A stretch of 64,000 bases of DNA from Sipunculus nudus (Eukaryota > Annelida > Sipuncula > Golfingiida > Sipunculidae), in NCBI GenBank assembly GCA_026874595.1, contig CM049315.1, positions 7,002,664 through 7,066,663 on the forward strand. The letters run 5' to 3'. Both the position numbers and the translations under genes were made by a program. Shown here piece after piece: positions 37,781 through 49,365 of this stretch (positions are counted from its first letter, which is position 1; each line of letters begins with the position of its first letter). Below the pieces are notes generated by a model. The model was not told the origin of the DNA and ran no database searches. It saw only the letters and a list, made by a program, of their open reading frames with translations.

Positions 37781-38960
37781 CGCCTGCGACTCTTTTTCAG
37801 GAGGTGCCTCAGGGATTTTCACTGGCCTGTTTAGACCGTGGCCAGCATGCATGTCCTGCCCAAAAGGCATTTCCGTGCAATACGCAGTCATGTGGGTCCA
37901 CTATAATCCCCATTGATCCCCCATATCCGTTTTAACGTCTCTAAAGGTATTTTCTCTCCCAAAGGAAGTAAAGGTTTTTAATCCATAGACCACATGACTC
38001 CGCTTCAATGCGAGGGCTTTCCAGCTTGGTCATCATAGGGCACCAAGTCCAGTGATGTGACCACCATTTGACAATTTTGTATGGTTTACAGGTATGCTGA
38101 TTTTTATACATTCAAAAATATATTTCCATGATAACCATGGTTTCAAAAGTTCAACCAAGTCATGTGTTTTATAAAGTTTTTTTTTCAAAAAGAAGCCCCA
38201 CAACTTAATTATCATTTGGGTTGGGTGGGGGTGGGATCTAGGGGTGGGGGTGGGGGGACAGGTTCACATATATTTGTTTACCTTGCAGGTGGCAGAACAA
38301 ATAAATACAAATGGGTTGCTTCCACACAGGGACAAAGGAATAATAGTTTGTCATAATGGTTTATAAGAAAATATATATTGTGGTGATTCATATTACCTCC
38401 AAATGAAATGGATTATTTTTTATGTCTTTACCCTAACCCTCTACAAATGTTTAGCAAAACATTTTTACCAGTCACGCTTTTTCAGGAGGCGACCTGTAAT
38501 CCCCACTGAACCCCAATTCCATTATATTGCCTGTTAAGGAATTTTACTTTGTCAAAAGGAAGTAAAGATTTTAAATACAAGCGCGGAACATGTCCACATG
38601 AACCTTTTTATAGGGAGCACTTTTCCGTTGAGTTAACACAAACAGCTGAGGCCCATTACACGATCACCGTTTTATAGGTTTACAGGTCTGTTGATTTTTA
38701 TACATTCAGAAGGACCTTTCCATGATAACCATGGTTTTAATAGTTCTGCCGATTTTATGGGTTGTTTGAAAAAAGTTTTTTTTATATATACTCAGGGACA
38801 AAGGAATAGCCCCTTATAATTATTCCTTTGTGGAATTGTGTTTATGGAACTTAAGAAAAAATATATTATTGTGATTCTGATTACCTCCAAAAATGTTATT
38901 GATTACGGATGCAGTTTTACTCTACCCCTCTAAAAATTTTCAGCAAAATCTGCATTTTAA
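37781..38960. repeat. Diverged tandem duplication of about 600 bp
   Basis: Two copies, about 37781-38450 and 38475-38960, share in order: TTTTTCAGGAGG, AATCCCCA, AAAGGAAGTAAAG, GGTTTACAGGTMTGYTGATT, TTCCATGATAACCATGG, AGGGACAAAGGAATA and GATTACCTCC. Spacing differs through indels. There is no coding frame. It may be an old element or a tandem duplication of unique DNA. Confidence 0.65.
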
Positions 38961-39879
38961 ATTTCCCTTTAATTTGCTGAAAGAAAATGTAAGGAACCAA
39001 GGCTGAAGTGGTTTCTTTGCTAAATGCTTTCATCAAAATATATCAAACTGCTTTCTTTTTATCTGGGAGTCTGGGAGAGTTGTCAATTTTGCATCAGACC
39101 TGCTTATTCCATGACAATTCACAGCACTTAAACCAAAAATTTAATACTGTTGGAATATATTTTTCTGGGCTTATCTTTTTCACATTGGCAGCTATGCGTT
39201 TCACATACACGAGACTTCAATGGTATATGCATGTGTAAACAAATAACGCATGTGTCTGTTACCATGCCTTAGACTATACCCTCAACTGACTACACTAAAT
39301 AAACACCATGTCGTCTGAGCTTCAAATAATACAAAGCATCTTTCATATAATTTCACGGAAGAATGCTTCTTTAAACAATCATTAAATCTACAATATTACC
39401 CAAGCAATGAAGCTGTGGGACCTATGTTGTTTATCGGAAAAAAAAACTTCTCACTTAAAAATTCGTAAATCCCTGTATATGCCTCATGTCTCTTTCCAAA
39501 ATTTATTTTTTGTGAGATTTCTGGAATTGAATAAATTTTCTTTCTATGTTGATATTTTGGGGGAGGGGGTTCCTGGAGAATTCTAGCAGAAGTAATCTTT
39601 ATATCATATATGTGAAACACATGACAAAAGTTCCTGCAAAAAATTTAGGATTAGAATATGCGTTTAGTTCCTATCAGCTCACCACAAAAATATGCATCAG
39701 ATAGAAAAAAATCCATGATTGCAGCTAGAAATTATGTAATACTAACAGGGCTGATCATGGAATCAAACCATTTAACACAGCCTGGACACTAGATCAGCAT
39801 GATGGCAGCATTCTGCCCTTGTCACTAATAAAGCATGCTTCATTGGCAAGAACAGTGGGGAAAGCTTGTATGGACACCA
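38961..39879. other. Unique A+T-rich DNA
   Basis: No supported gene; frames at 39008-39238 and 39396-39620 (minus) have no domains. Confidence 0.45.
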
Positions 39880-39945
39880 TCACAATTATTATTATTATTA
39901 TTATTATTATTATCATTATTATTATTATTATCATTATATGTTTAA
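39880..39945. repeat. (ATT)n microsatellite
   Basis: About 20 ATT/TTA units with two TCA interruptions; it encodes the poly-isoleucine tract of a spurious frame. Confidence 0.95.
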
Positions 39946-40999
39946 TATCATACATTTACCATTACTATTATATATTATTTTACATAATATCTAACATACA
40001 GTCCTGGACACAGCATCAGTCCAGCAGGGATTCCCTATGATACAGCTAGACTGTCAGCAGATGCAGCCTGACTGACAGGGACTGACAGTCTGGGCTAGGG
40101 GTTGCCTGAACATCTGAGTCAGAGCTTCCAGCCTGCTGGGAGAACAGCTTCTGAAGAAAAACAATTTCTCGGTTGTTATCCTGCCTAACGGTGAGCCAGG
40201 AATGCAGGGTCCTACAAGAAATAACAGCCTGTTAATCTTTTAAACCACCAGGGCCAACTACAGCAAAAACACAGCTCCTGAGGCTGCCAGATCTGTCAGG
40301 AATGTTGGCTGGTCCTTCCTATTGGAAGCTCTCCCAAAAGTCAATGGATATAATTTCCTGCCAGCCCCCCCCCCCCCCCCCCCCCCCCCCCGTCTTCACT
40401 TATACTGCATGTACTGCCGTATCATAAATTGCATGCATGCATTAAATATAATTGTTGCCATTACTTTTACACAAATTCTTATCTTTTTCCTTCTAATTAT
40501 ATGTGGGTGATATGGTCTTGTCCATGTTTTCTCTTTTCTCCATTTGGGTTCCAGAAGAATATTGGTGGCATTTTATATACAAACATTCCTCAAACACATA
40601 CACATAAATGTGTTAATGGAGCATGCTGAATTCATTTGATCTTTTGAAAGAATATTGATGTTTTTTTTAAAGGCTTTAAGCTGCCATGTTTTACACTATG
40701 AGTATTATTTTCATTGCCTTTAAGACACAGACATGGGTCAGTTTCACACATATCCAGCCAGGTTTCAACTTGCATTAGGGATAATATATGGATCAAATTC
40801 TTCTTATGTACACAAGCTGTCTGACTGGGAAACAAGAGTACAATTGGTGAGTACTACTGTTTATTATCTTGGGTCACTTTGTGATCTTTATTTGATGAAG
40901 TAGGGTGAGGGAGGAGAGGGAATCTCCCACTACAAACATATATATCACCATTTATCATGAGAATACATTCAAGCAGGCCGGTCTGAACAATAAACAAAC
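39946..40999. other. Unique DNA with a GC-richer island and a C-run
   Basis: 40030-40330 is richer in CTG/CAG/CAGCCTG words than its surroundings. A run of about 26 C lies at 40366-40391. No gene is supported. Confidence 0.45.
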
Positions 41000-41590
41000 A
41001 AGTGTTCCTTGCTGCTAGACCTGAGAGAGCTCTGATCTTAGGAACAGATGTTCAGTAGGTCCTGAATGACCTGGAATCGCCATGGTGATGCACTAACAAA
41101 GAATGACCAGAGTGATGTTCCCCTTCCTCCTGACTGTCACACTGATGCTCCCAGTGGCCACCAGGTGGCCATTAATCTCCAGGTTTTCCTTTCTACACCC
41201 GATAACCAGCCTAGCTCCTGGCTTCTCTGGTCTGGACCTTAGACTGGCCGTCTCCTCAGCATGCTTCTGTCCCTGATTTATTGGTCATATGGTCACTCTC
41301 AAGACAGGTCTTACACCCAGCAGGCAGCCCTCAACTTGGTCCGGCCTGTCTTGTAATGTTCAGCCTGAAAACCTGATCAATCGGTTCCTGTATACATCAC
41401 AAGTCAGCCGTGATTTTTCAGAGATATTGAAAGCTGGGTGGCAGGCCTTCAACTCCTGCATGGTCATGCTGACTACAACGTCTCGTTCCTCTGCTTCAGT
41501 GGACACTTGGAAAATAATGTTAAGTCCTACCTTAAAAAGTTTGTTTGATTATTATCTTGAGGTAATTGGTCCTAGTACATCACATTAAAC
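41000..41590. other. GC-richer unique island, possibly exonic or conserved noncoding
   Basis: Base composition is close to half G+C, unlike the neighbouring A+T-rich sequence, with many CTG/CAG/CCTG words. Two plus-strand frames lie here: 41103-41276 and 41289-41588, the latter 99 codons with no domain. No consistent exon structure could be built. Confidence 0.35.
41103..41276 (+). CDS. Small open frame with signal-peptide-like start
   Basis: ATG at 41103, TGA at 41274, 57 codons. The start, MTRVMFPFLLTVTLMLPVAT, has a basic residue followed by a hydrophobic run, like a secretory signal, but the rest has no cysteine framework or processing site pattern. I do not recognise it. It may be the first exon of a secreted peptide or chance in GC-richer DNA. 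Confidence 0.2.
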   Translation: MTRVMFPFLLTVTLMLPVATRWPLISRFSFLHPITSLAPGFSGLDLRLAVSSACFCP

Positions 41591-42559
41591 CAGTCACATA
41601 TCAAAGAAAAGATGGTTTTAGTCATACAGCTACCTAATACCCCAGCCTGTATTTGTCTTCAGAGTATGATGCTTGACCAACACGCTTAACCAATGCTGCC
41701 CCTGCTGTTATTGTTTCTCATGAATGCTTCTAGCTGAATTAAAAATATATAAGGGCTTTCAAGATTACCTAAAAAAGTAAATGAATTTATTACATAGCAT
41801 ACAACCTAACCAAAAGTTCATCAAAATCCATTCATAACATTTTGTGAAAAACTACTAATTGACAAACCAACAAACCATATATAGAGCCTAAAGGTATGCC
41901 TGGACCCAATACAGGGTATCATTAAGTCAGGAGCTAAGATCTGACAGTGTATATAATCATGTTTGATACATAACCTTTCCACTAGACCAGTTTAAGGCAT
42001 GGAGATAGTTAACATCTTACAATATGGTAATCTAATACTTGTCAGGTTTCGTGAGTATTATTATAATATTATGTTATGTATATAGCTGATCTTTTTTCTT
42101 GAATATAAAATGCTACATGTATAAATCCTTGTTCCATTAATTGCAGTTATCCAATAAGAATGATAAATCCATCCACTGGTTAAGTACAGTGATTAAACTA
42201 CTTGCTGCAATCTGGATTAAAACGGCAACCATAAAAGTCATTTCCTTAATCATTACCAGTACAAACTCATATTTAATTAACCCCTGTCTCCCACTTCCCA
42301 TCCATGCACTAAATCATAAACCTTAAAGCAGGAAACTCCATCATGGCTGCCAACTACCAGTTTCCTAATGATGTTTGTTTGTCATTTAGTGTCACTAGTT
42401 TCAAATCATTTTTGTTACTCACTACTATGCCTGACTGATACTGTTTACAATGTAATACAATCAATCATCCATTATGAAATATATCATCTTATGCAGATCC
42501 ATTTATTACATTATTTATAATATTACAGGTTTTTGTACCTCACCACCAGGAGTCAGAGT
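41591..42559. other. Unique A+T-rich DNA with a decayed repeat fragment
   Basis: At about 41810-41885 the words TTCATCAAAATCCATTCATA and GACAAACCAACAAACCA recall tails of dispersed repeats common in bivalves. Otherwise nothing was recognised. Confidence 0.4.
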
Positions 42560-42925
42560 GTCACCGTTTGTTGGTCTGGTGCTAATGTCCTCAAAATGTT
42601 CTGTAGTTGGTTCTGTTCTGTTTGTTGGTCTGTTGCTAATGTCCTCAAAATGTTCTGTAGTTGGTTCTGTTCTGTTTGTTGGTCTGTTGCTAATGTCCTC
42701 AAAATGTTCTGTAGTTGGTTCTGTTCTGTTTGTTGGTCTGCTGCTAATGTCCTCAAAATGTTCTGTAGTTGGTTCTGTTCTGTTTGTTGGTCTGTTGCTA
42801 ATGTCCTCAAAATGTTCTGTAGTTGGTTCTGTTCTGTTTGTTGGTCTGTTGCTAATGTCCTCAAAATGTTCTGTAGTTGGTTCTGTTCTGTTTGTTGGTC
42901 TGTAGTAACTATACTCAAAATGTTT
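42560..42925. repeat. 54-bp minisatellite, about 6.5 copies
   Basis: The unit begins GTCCTCAAAATGTTCTGTAG and continues TTGGTTCTGTTCTG, TTTGTTGGTCTGTTGCTAAT. Period 54 bp (42587 to 42641), nearly identical copies. Because 54 is a multiple of 3, four frames on the two strands stay open for 120 to 157 codons. I call no gene here. Confidence 0.95.
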
Positions 42926-43825
42926 TTGTAGTGGGTAAGGGTAACTAGGAAAAAATAAATACATTTTGCTGTTCATCAGGATCGCCACAATGTGATATTT
43001 TTTTCAAAGGATATTTTAGCATTATGAGACAGGGCAACCTGTCATGGCTATTTGTAAACTGCTGAATTAAATGGGTTAATGTTTATGCAATGTGCACAGG
43101 AGTGACTTAAAAGCAGCCATCTTTGCTCTGGTGGATGGGGCTGACCTGTGATGAACCTGTGCACTTCTCTCAGTATGATTTCCTGTACTAATGCACTGGA
43201 CATCCAGGTTTGATCTTGGTAAAATTCTGGATGCTGTATAATGACAGAGGTATGCCGTCTGTGAGGACTTTTTAGTTTGTGGCACTAAAGAATTTTATAT
43301 ATTTTGAAATAATAACAGAGATGAGCAGCCATGGTTGCAACTGGTGTGTATCTATGGACTTGTTTCACCCTTTTTTCCTACCATGGCATTACTCTCAGCT
43401 CCTACTGGTTGTAAAGTTTTGAATTGCCATGTTAGTCTGTTACTTACAAAAGTAATGTAAATGGCTGAAACCTTTTATAACACTAGCTAGCTGTATGAAA
43501 GTTCTTAAACACTAGCTTTTGGGTGCTCGATTGGTCCCTGAGGAAGCCAGGGTACATGGAAATTTAATGAGTCAATATCTTTCTTCAGATAAAAATATCA
43601 GATACTCAAAGTTAGTGTTGATGATTCATCCTTGCAATTATCAGCTTAAAAATTAAATAACAAAATGAAATTTTGACCCTGCATGACCAGCCTTCTAGTC
43701 CAGTGCATGTAACACCATATACCTTGCATGGAAACATATACCACACACGTCCTTTTGTTAGCATATTTCATAAAAATCAGTTTCATTGCTGTTACAAAAT
43801 TAACCATGGAACATGATGCTTTTGC
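42926..43825. other. Unique DNA
   Basis: An inverted repeat GTGCACAGG / CCTGTGCAC flanks 43092-43164. The 69-codon minus frame at 43076-43285 covers it and has no domain. Otherwise nothing was recognised. Confidence 0.4.
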
Positions 43826-44103
43826 AGTTACAGTATAAATCTGAAAACAGCTAAAGAAGAAAGAAGCATATTATCTACATCTATCCATCTGCCCCAAGAA
43901 CCAGCATCACCATCAGAGCTGACCCATATCCAGGCTTGTACCTTCATATCCTTCAGACTGGTGTGGCCAGTCACAGCACCTACGCCTAAGCTTCCCACGT
44001 CCAATTTATCATGCAACAGTGTAATACATCTACTTTTCCCTCTGAGGTGGTCATGGATGCCCTCCATTAAAAGGCTCCCCAGCATGGTTGCTAAGACCAC
44101 GTG
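43826..44103 (-). CDS. Exon-like block open on both strands, product unknown
   Basis: On the minus strand the block is open for 90 codons. An acceptor-like GTGGTCTTAG lies just before CAACCATGCTGGGG, and the translation includes MLGSLLMEGIHDHLRGKSRC and GSLGVGAVTGHTSLKDMK, ending at a donor-like AAGGTACAAG. On the plus strand the same DNA is also open from an acceptor-like TTTTGCAG (43826) to a donor-like ACGTGAGC (44099). The minus translation looks more protein-like, but neither matches a family I know. It may be an isolated exon of a large-intron gene. Confidence 0.25.
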
Positions 44104-44840
44104 AGCACCTCACCGGGTCTCATTTTGCTTTTCATACAAATATATTTCAAAATGATGGCCAGAGGATATTTGGGCAAAGAGTATTTAATATCCTTTACAT
44201 GACAGTCTGTCCCATAGGGTTGCTTATATTAGACACTCATGTAGGATGAGGAGAGGCAAGCCAGGATGAATAAGTGACTCCAGAGCGGCGACAGTACACT
44301 GTTAAACCACATGTCAGGAGTTTCATAATGCTATCATTTCCAACACAACACCATAACTATGTTTGATACTGAGCTACTCAGGAACTGCAACCAGCATCAT
44401 TTGTTAAACAAGTGACTAATGATCCCAAATGTCTCACTGGTTCACTATGTTTTTACCTGCTTATGGCTACTTTGTAATTGCCATGGCTACCAGCTCGGTA
44501 AAACATCGATGGATCATAGCTCTAAGACCCTTCGGATCAGCTCTTAAGGTTCTTTCACTCTCCATGATTTATTACCCTAAACTCAGGCAACTCCTATTAA
44601 TTTCACCAAAATGGAAATTCTCTTATCCATTTAAAGGCAGTGATCTACTGAAGAATCAAATAATAATAAAATGATGAATGGTATATTGTAGCATAATGAA
44701 AAAAAAAATTTTTTTAGTAAACTACAGAAAAGAATTATATTAATAACCCCTTGTGTTAAAAATAAAATTTTCCTTCCATTTTTTTAATATGAAAACAATT
44801 CTGTTATGCTTTATTTTTAGTACATGTCCTTTGCCTGTAG
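44104..44840. other. Unique A+T-rich DNA
   Basis: No supported feature; the frame at 44429-44674 has no domain. Confidence 0.4.
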
Positions 44841-45113
44841 GCAGCCAAGCCAAAAGAGGTATACGCTCATCAACCAGCTACAGGTTGCTGCGGTCAAGAC
44901 CTCAGCCCTGTGTGCTCCTTAAGCATGTTCTCCGAGCCAACAGTCGCAGTGCCACGCCAAGCCAAGCAGGGAGCCATAGAGGGCGCCACTGTCTATCCCC
45001 AGCCGTTGTCCTTTTAGACAGCTACAGCATCCACAGCCACAAAACCAGAAGCAACCCACATTCCCTCCACCGATCCCAGCAGCCGAGACCCAGCCATGTC
45101 ATTCGAGAGCTAA
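44841..45113 (+). CDS. Terminal-exon-like block with an in-frame TAG, product unknown
   Basis: A good splice acceptor (TTTGCCTGTAG) ends at 44840. The phase-0 frame from 44841 reads AAKPKEVYAHQPATGCCG onward for 58 codons to TAG at 45015-45017. The same frame then continues for 31 codons, TATASTATKPEATHIPS and on, to TAA at 45111. Composition on both sides of the TAG is alike, rich in Ala, Thr, Pro and Ser, and the block is GC-richer than its surroundings. A longer 184-codon frame at 44753-45307 overlaps in another phase with a Ser/Arg-rich translation and is probably the shadow. No family is recognised. It may be a true last exon ending at the first TAG, or a pseudogene. Confidence 0.3.
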
Positions 45114-46586
45114 ACTCAATCCTTGTGAATGACACTACTTCGAGACCCTTAGCTCTTCTACTTGCAGTTTCGGCCATTTGGACTGTATTAACCAGGTTTC
45201 CCAGTTATGCAAGTTTTAGCAATTTTTTCGTCATCGGCAAGCCTGTAGGTGGCACTGAGGATGAATACAACCACATGTCAAGTACTACTAGCAGTTCATA
45301 TACCTAGCTTTTAAATTGGATTTCAGTATTTACATGCACATGCAGTTCTTGGTAAAATCCAGAAATTGTTACCTCTGCTGTGCTGATTTATCATGATTCA
45401 TCAAAATGATAGAACATTGTTTTTCATTATCAATTAAATTGGTTGCATTAATTTATACAAAACTAAAGATCAGAAGAACCATGTAAGGAGTACACCCCTA
45501 TGCAAGAGAAGGAAAACGTTTGATTTAAGTAAAAAACACATAGAAGACATGACACAAATTACACATAGGATGCCCAATGCACAGTTATGTACTGTTATTA
45601 TATAACTTTAAGATATTCTAGGGATGCACTTCCACTTGAACACCAAGTACAGGATATAAATATTCAGTGTTTAAACTATCTGTCAGCAGGGCTTGTCCAA
45701 TGAAAACTGTTTTTGATGGCACTCAATTTGAAGTTTGATTAAAAAAAAACTTAGATGCCACAAAAGTATCATTGTAAAAACATGGACAGGCAGTTTTTTA
45801 AATAATAAAATAAGTATAACATAAGTATAAATAACTTGGATATATAAAGATGATCTGGACTGTTTAATCACAGTAAATGTGATCAGAACTAAATTACCAC
45901 TCATGTAATTAGGAAACCCTGTAACCAAGTGCAATATATCTCATTCAGTAGATACTACACATAATTCTCTAGGTTCTGCAAAAAAAAGAAGCATTCCAGG
46001 GTAGTTGGAGATACTATACAAAACAGCTGCAACAGTGCAATTACTGCGTACCCCCGAGCAGAGATGTAACACACATAGCACAGCTGACCACATGCTTGTA
46101 CCTTAACCGACAACCAGCAACATCTGCTTTTTACTGATTCTTCAGGGGTACCAAATAACAGCTTGATGAAATGTTTGACATTTACAACACATGCTGGTGA
46201 GTACAGAGTAGTGAGTGTAGTACATGAAACACCTCTGTTTACCTTCCTGGAGGTCAGTGAACCAACAGGAGGAGAGATATCTTATCCACCAGGATACACT
46301 CACGTACTGAAAAAAAAACACTCACAGAAAAAAAGGAGGATGTAGTTTTATGAGTTTTCAGCTCTGTGGTAAAAGCCCACAACTGCCCTTCAGCTGGAAG
46401 CAGGGTACGCTTTATTAAAGTACACTAACTTCATTCACCAATACACATCCAGTGGCAGTAAAGTACATACAGCCAGTGGCATTAAAGTACACACAACAAG
46501 TAGGATAGATTTCAGACAAGTAATAGGATCAAGTAAAGTAGACCAGAAGTACACACAACCAATGGTGTAAGGTACACATAATAAAA
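45114..46586. other. Unique DNA with a short decayed tandem repeat
   Basis: At 46440-46580, words such as CCAGTGGCAGTAAAGTACAT and CCAGTGGCATTAAAGTACAC recur about four times. No gene is supported; frames at 45683-45934 (minus) and 46163-46345 have no domain. Confidence 0.4.
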
Positions 46587-47760
46587 ACTAGAATACGGGT
46601 AGTTGACAAGCAACTAACATGTATCCGCCTAAATCAGAGTGGAACGGGTGAAGTGAGGCATAGATTGAGTGGCAAGGGGAAATAGAGTGAAGTGTTGCAT
46701 ATTAGCATGGATGTCTGCAGCCAAATGGTGTATGTAGGTTGCGCCACCTACCACAAAATCCAGAAAGCCATCCAAGTTGTATACATATGCAAACTTTGAG
46801 GCAGATAAGTCAAACCACTATATGTTTATGAGTGATTTTAGCCCGTGGCAGACAAACAGTTGGACGCTGTGCAAAAATGGTTGAAGGTGGCGCCACCAGT
46901 TTTGCGTATGATAAAGAGCTATGTGAGAACTATACACATGCAAAACTTTGGCCCAATCGGTCAAACGGTTCCCAAGATATGAGCTTGGATGTCTGCTGCA
47001 TAAACTAGAATGCAGGTGGCGCCACCTGTCATAAAATCAAGAGAGCTGTCGGGGATGTATAAACCTGCAAAATTCAGATATGTCAAACCACTGCCGAGAT
47101 ATGAGTGATTTTATCCCATGGCAGACAAACAGATGGGAGCTGTGCAAAAATGGCTGCAGGTGTCACCAACAGTTTTGCGTATGATAAAGAGCTATGTGAG
47201 ATCTATACACCTGCAAAATTTTGGCCCAATCGGTCAAACGGTTCCTGAGATATGAGCTTGGATGTCTGCAGCGTAAACATGAATGTAGGTGGCGCCACCT
47301 GTCATGAAATCAGAAAAGCTATCCAGGATGTATACGCATGCCAAATTTCAGGTGAATTAGTCAAATCACTGCAGAGATATGAGTGATTTTAACCCAAGGC
47401 AGACGAACAGATGGACCCTGTGCAAACATGGTTGCAGGTGGCGCCATCATTTTTTGTGTATGTTATAAAGCTCTCCAAGGGCTACATTTGTGCAAAAAAA
47501 TTTTCCTGATCTGTCAAACGGTTCCCGAGATATGTGGGTTTATGTGTGGAAACAGACGCACAAACAGACGCAGAGCGCAGAGGAAAGGTCAGAGGTCAAA
47601 ACAAAATCAGGGCACAGCAGTTCACATGTGACCTGAACATAATCCCGGGTTTCGTAAAATTCCGCCCAGCGGTTACGGAGGATTTCTCCGGACACCTACG
47701 CGGCCGCGGCGGCGTGCAGCTGAAAACATAGTATCCGCAAAACTCTGTTTTGGCAGATAC
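46587..47760 (+). mobile_element. Family B copy 3, complete
   Basis: The 5' end ACTAGAATACGGGTAG carries a stem-loop with arms TAGTTG and CAACTA around ACAAG. Six half-modules follow (about 46738, 46887, 47015, 47159, 47288, 47437), three with perfect GGTGGCGCCACC. The tail has GCGCAGAGGAAAGGTCAGAG and GCGGCCGCGGCGGCG. The 3' hairpin is at 47731-47760, with one arm mismatch (GCAGATAC). The frames inside, such as 47383-47631, recur in copies 4 to 6 only because the copies are nearly identical. Confidence 0.9.
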
Positions 47761-47832
47761 AATTACACTCCAAATATGAAATAAATAAAGGGATTTCATG
47801 AGTTTTATGGCTTAGTTTTCATTATTTAAAAA

Positions 47833-49293
47833 ACTAGAATACGGGTAGTCGACAAGCGACTATGTGTATCCGCAAAAATCAGAGTGGAACGGGTGAAGTA
47901 AGGCATGGATTGAGTGGCAAGGGGAAATAGAGTGAAGTGTTGCATATTAGCATGGATGTCTGCAGCCAAATTTTGTATGTAGGTTGCCCCCCTACCACAA
48001 AATCCAGAAAGCCGTCCAAGTTGTATACATATGCAAAATTTAAGGCAGATAAGTCAAACCACTCCATGTATATGAGTGATTTTAGCCCGTGGCAGACAAA
48101 CAGATGGACGCTGAGCAAAAATGGTTGCACGTGACGCCACCAGTTTTGCGTATGATAAAGAGCTATGTGAGAACTATACACATGCAAAACTTTGGCCCAA
48201 TCGGTCAAACGGTTCCCAAGATATGAGCTTGGATGTCTGCTGCATAAACTAGAATGCAGGTGGCACCACCTGTCATAAAATCAAGAGAGCTGTCGGGGAT
48301 GTATAAACCTGCAAAATTTTAGCCAGATATGTCAAACCACTGCCGAGATATGAGTGATTTTATCCCATGGCAGATAAACAGATGGGAACTGTGCAAAAAT
48401 GGCTGCAGGTGGCGCCACCAGTTTTGCGTATGATAAAAACTATGTGAGATCTATACACATGCAAAACTTTGGCCCAATCGGTCAAACGGTTCCCAAGATA
48501 TGAGCTTGGATGTCTGCTGCCTAAACTAGAATGCAGGTGGCACCACCTGTCATAAAATCAAGAGAGCTGTCGGGGATGTATAAACCTGCAAAATTTTAGC
48601 CAGATATGTCAAACCACTGCCGAGATATGAGTGATTTTATCCCATGGCAGACAAACAGATGGGAACTGTGCAAAAATGGCTGCAGGTGGCGCCACCAGTT
48701 TTGCGTATGATAAAGAGCTATGTGAGATCTATACACATGCATTGTGTAAAATTTTGGCCCAATCGGTCAAATGGTTATAGAGATATGAGCTTGGATGTCT
48801 GCAGCCTAAACGTGAATGTGGGTGGCGCCACCTGTCACAAAATCAGAAAAGCTATACAGGATGTTTATGCATGCCAAATTTCAGGTGAATTAGTCAAATC
48901 ACTGCAGAGATATGAGTGATTTTAACCCAAGGCAGACGAACAGATGGACACTGTGCAAACATGGTTGCAGGTGGCGCCACCATTTTTTGTGTATGTTATA
49001 AAGCTCTCCAAGGGCTACATTTGTGCAAAAAAATTTTCCTGATCTGTCAAACGGTTCCCAAGATATGTGGGTTTACGTGTGGAAACAGACGCACAAACGG
49101 ACGCAGAGCGCAGAGGAAAGGTCAGAGGTCAAAACAAAATCGGGGCGCAGCAGTTCACATGTGACCTGAACATAATCCCGGGTTTCGTAAAATTCCGCCC
49201 TGCGGTTACGGAGGAGTTCTCCGGACACCTACGCGGCGGCGGCGGCGTGCAGCTGAAAACATAGTATCCGCAAAACTCTGTTTTGGCAGATAC
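47833..49293 (+). mobile_element. Family B copy 4, complete, first of a tandem series
   Basis: The 5' stem-loop has arms TAGTCG and CGACTA. There are eight half-modules (about 47973 to 48970), four perfect at 48408, 48685, 48821 and 48970. The 3' hairpin is at 49264-49293. It is followed by a roughly 72-bp linker (from TCCAAATATGAAATAAATAA to ATTATTTAAAAA) that also follows copies 3 and 5. Confidence 0.9.
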
Positions 49294-49365
49294 AATTACA
49301 CTCCAAATATGAAATAAATAAAGGGATTTCATGAGTTTTATGGCTTAGTTTTCATTATTTAAAAA

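Noticed and set aside
40366-40391. Long C-run (and the G- and C-runs at 24180, 36127 and 16884) as functional elements
   Set aside because: Simple homopolymers of uncertain length, prone to sequencing error; no structure is associated with them.
42515-42988. Proteins of 121-157 residues on both strands
   Set aside because: All arise from one 54-bp tandem repeat that is open in several frames.
44753-45307. 184-residue frame on the plus strand
   Set aside because: Its translation is Ser/Arg-rich and opens in A+T-rich DNA, while a different phase from 44841 fits a splice acceptor and looks more protein-like. It is treated as a shadow frame.
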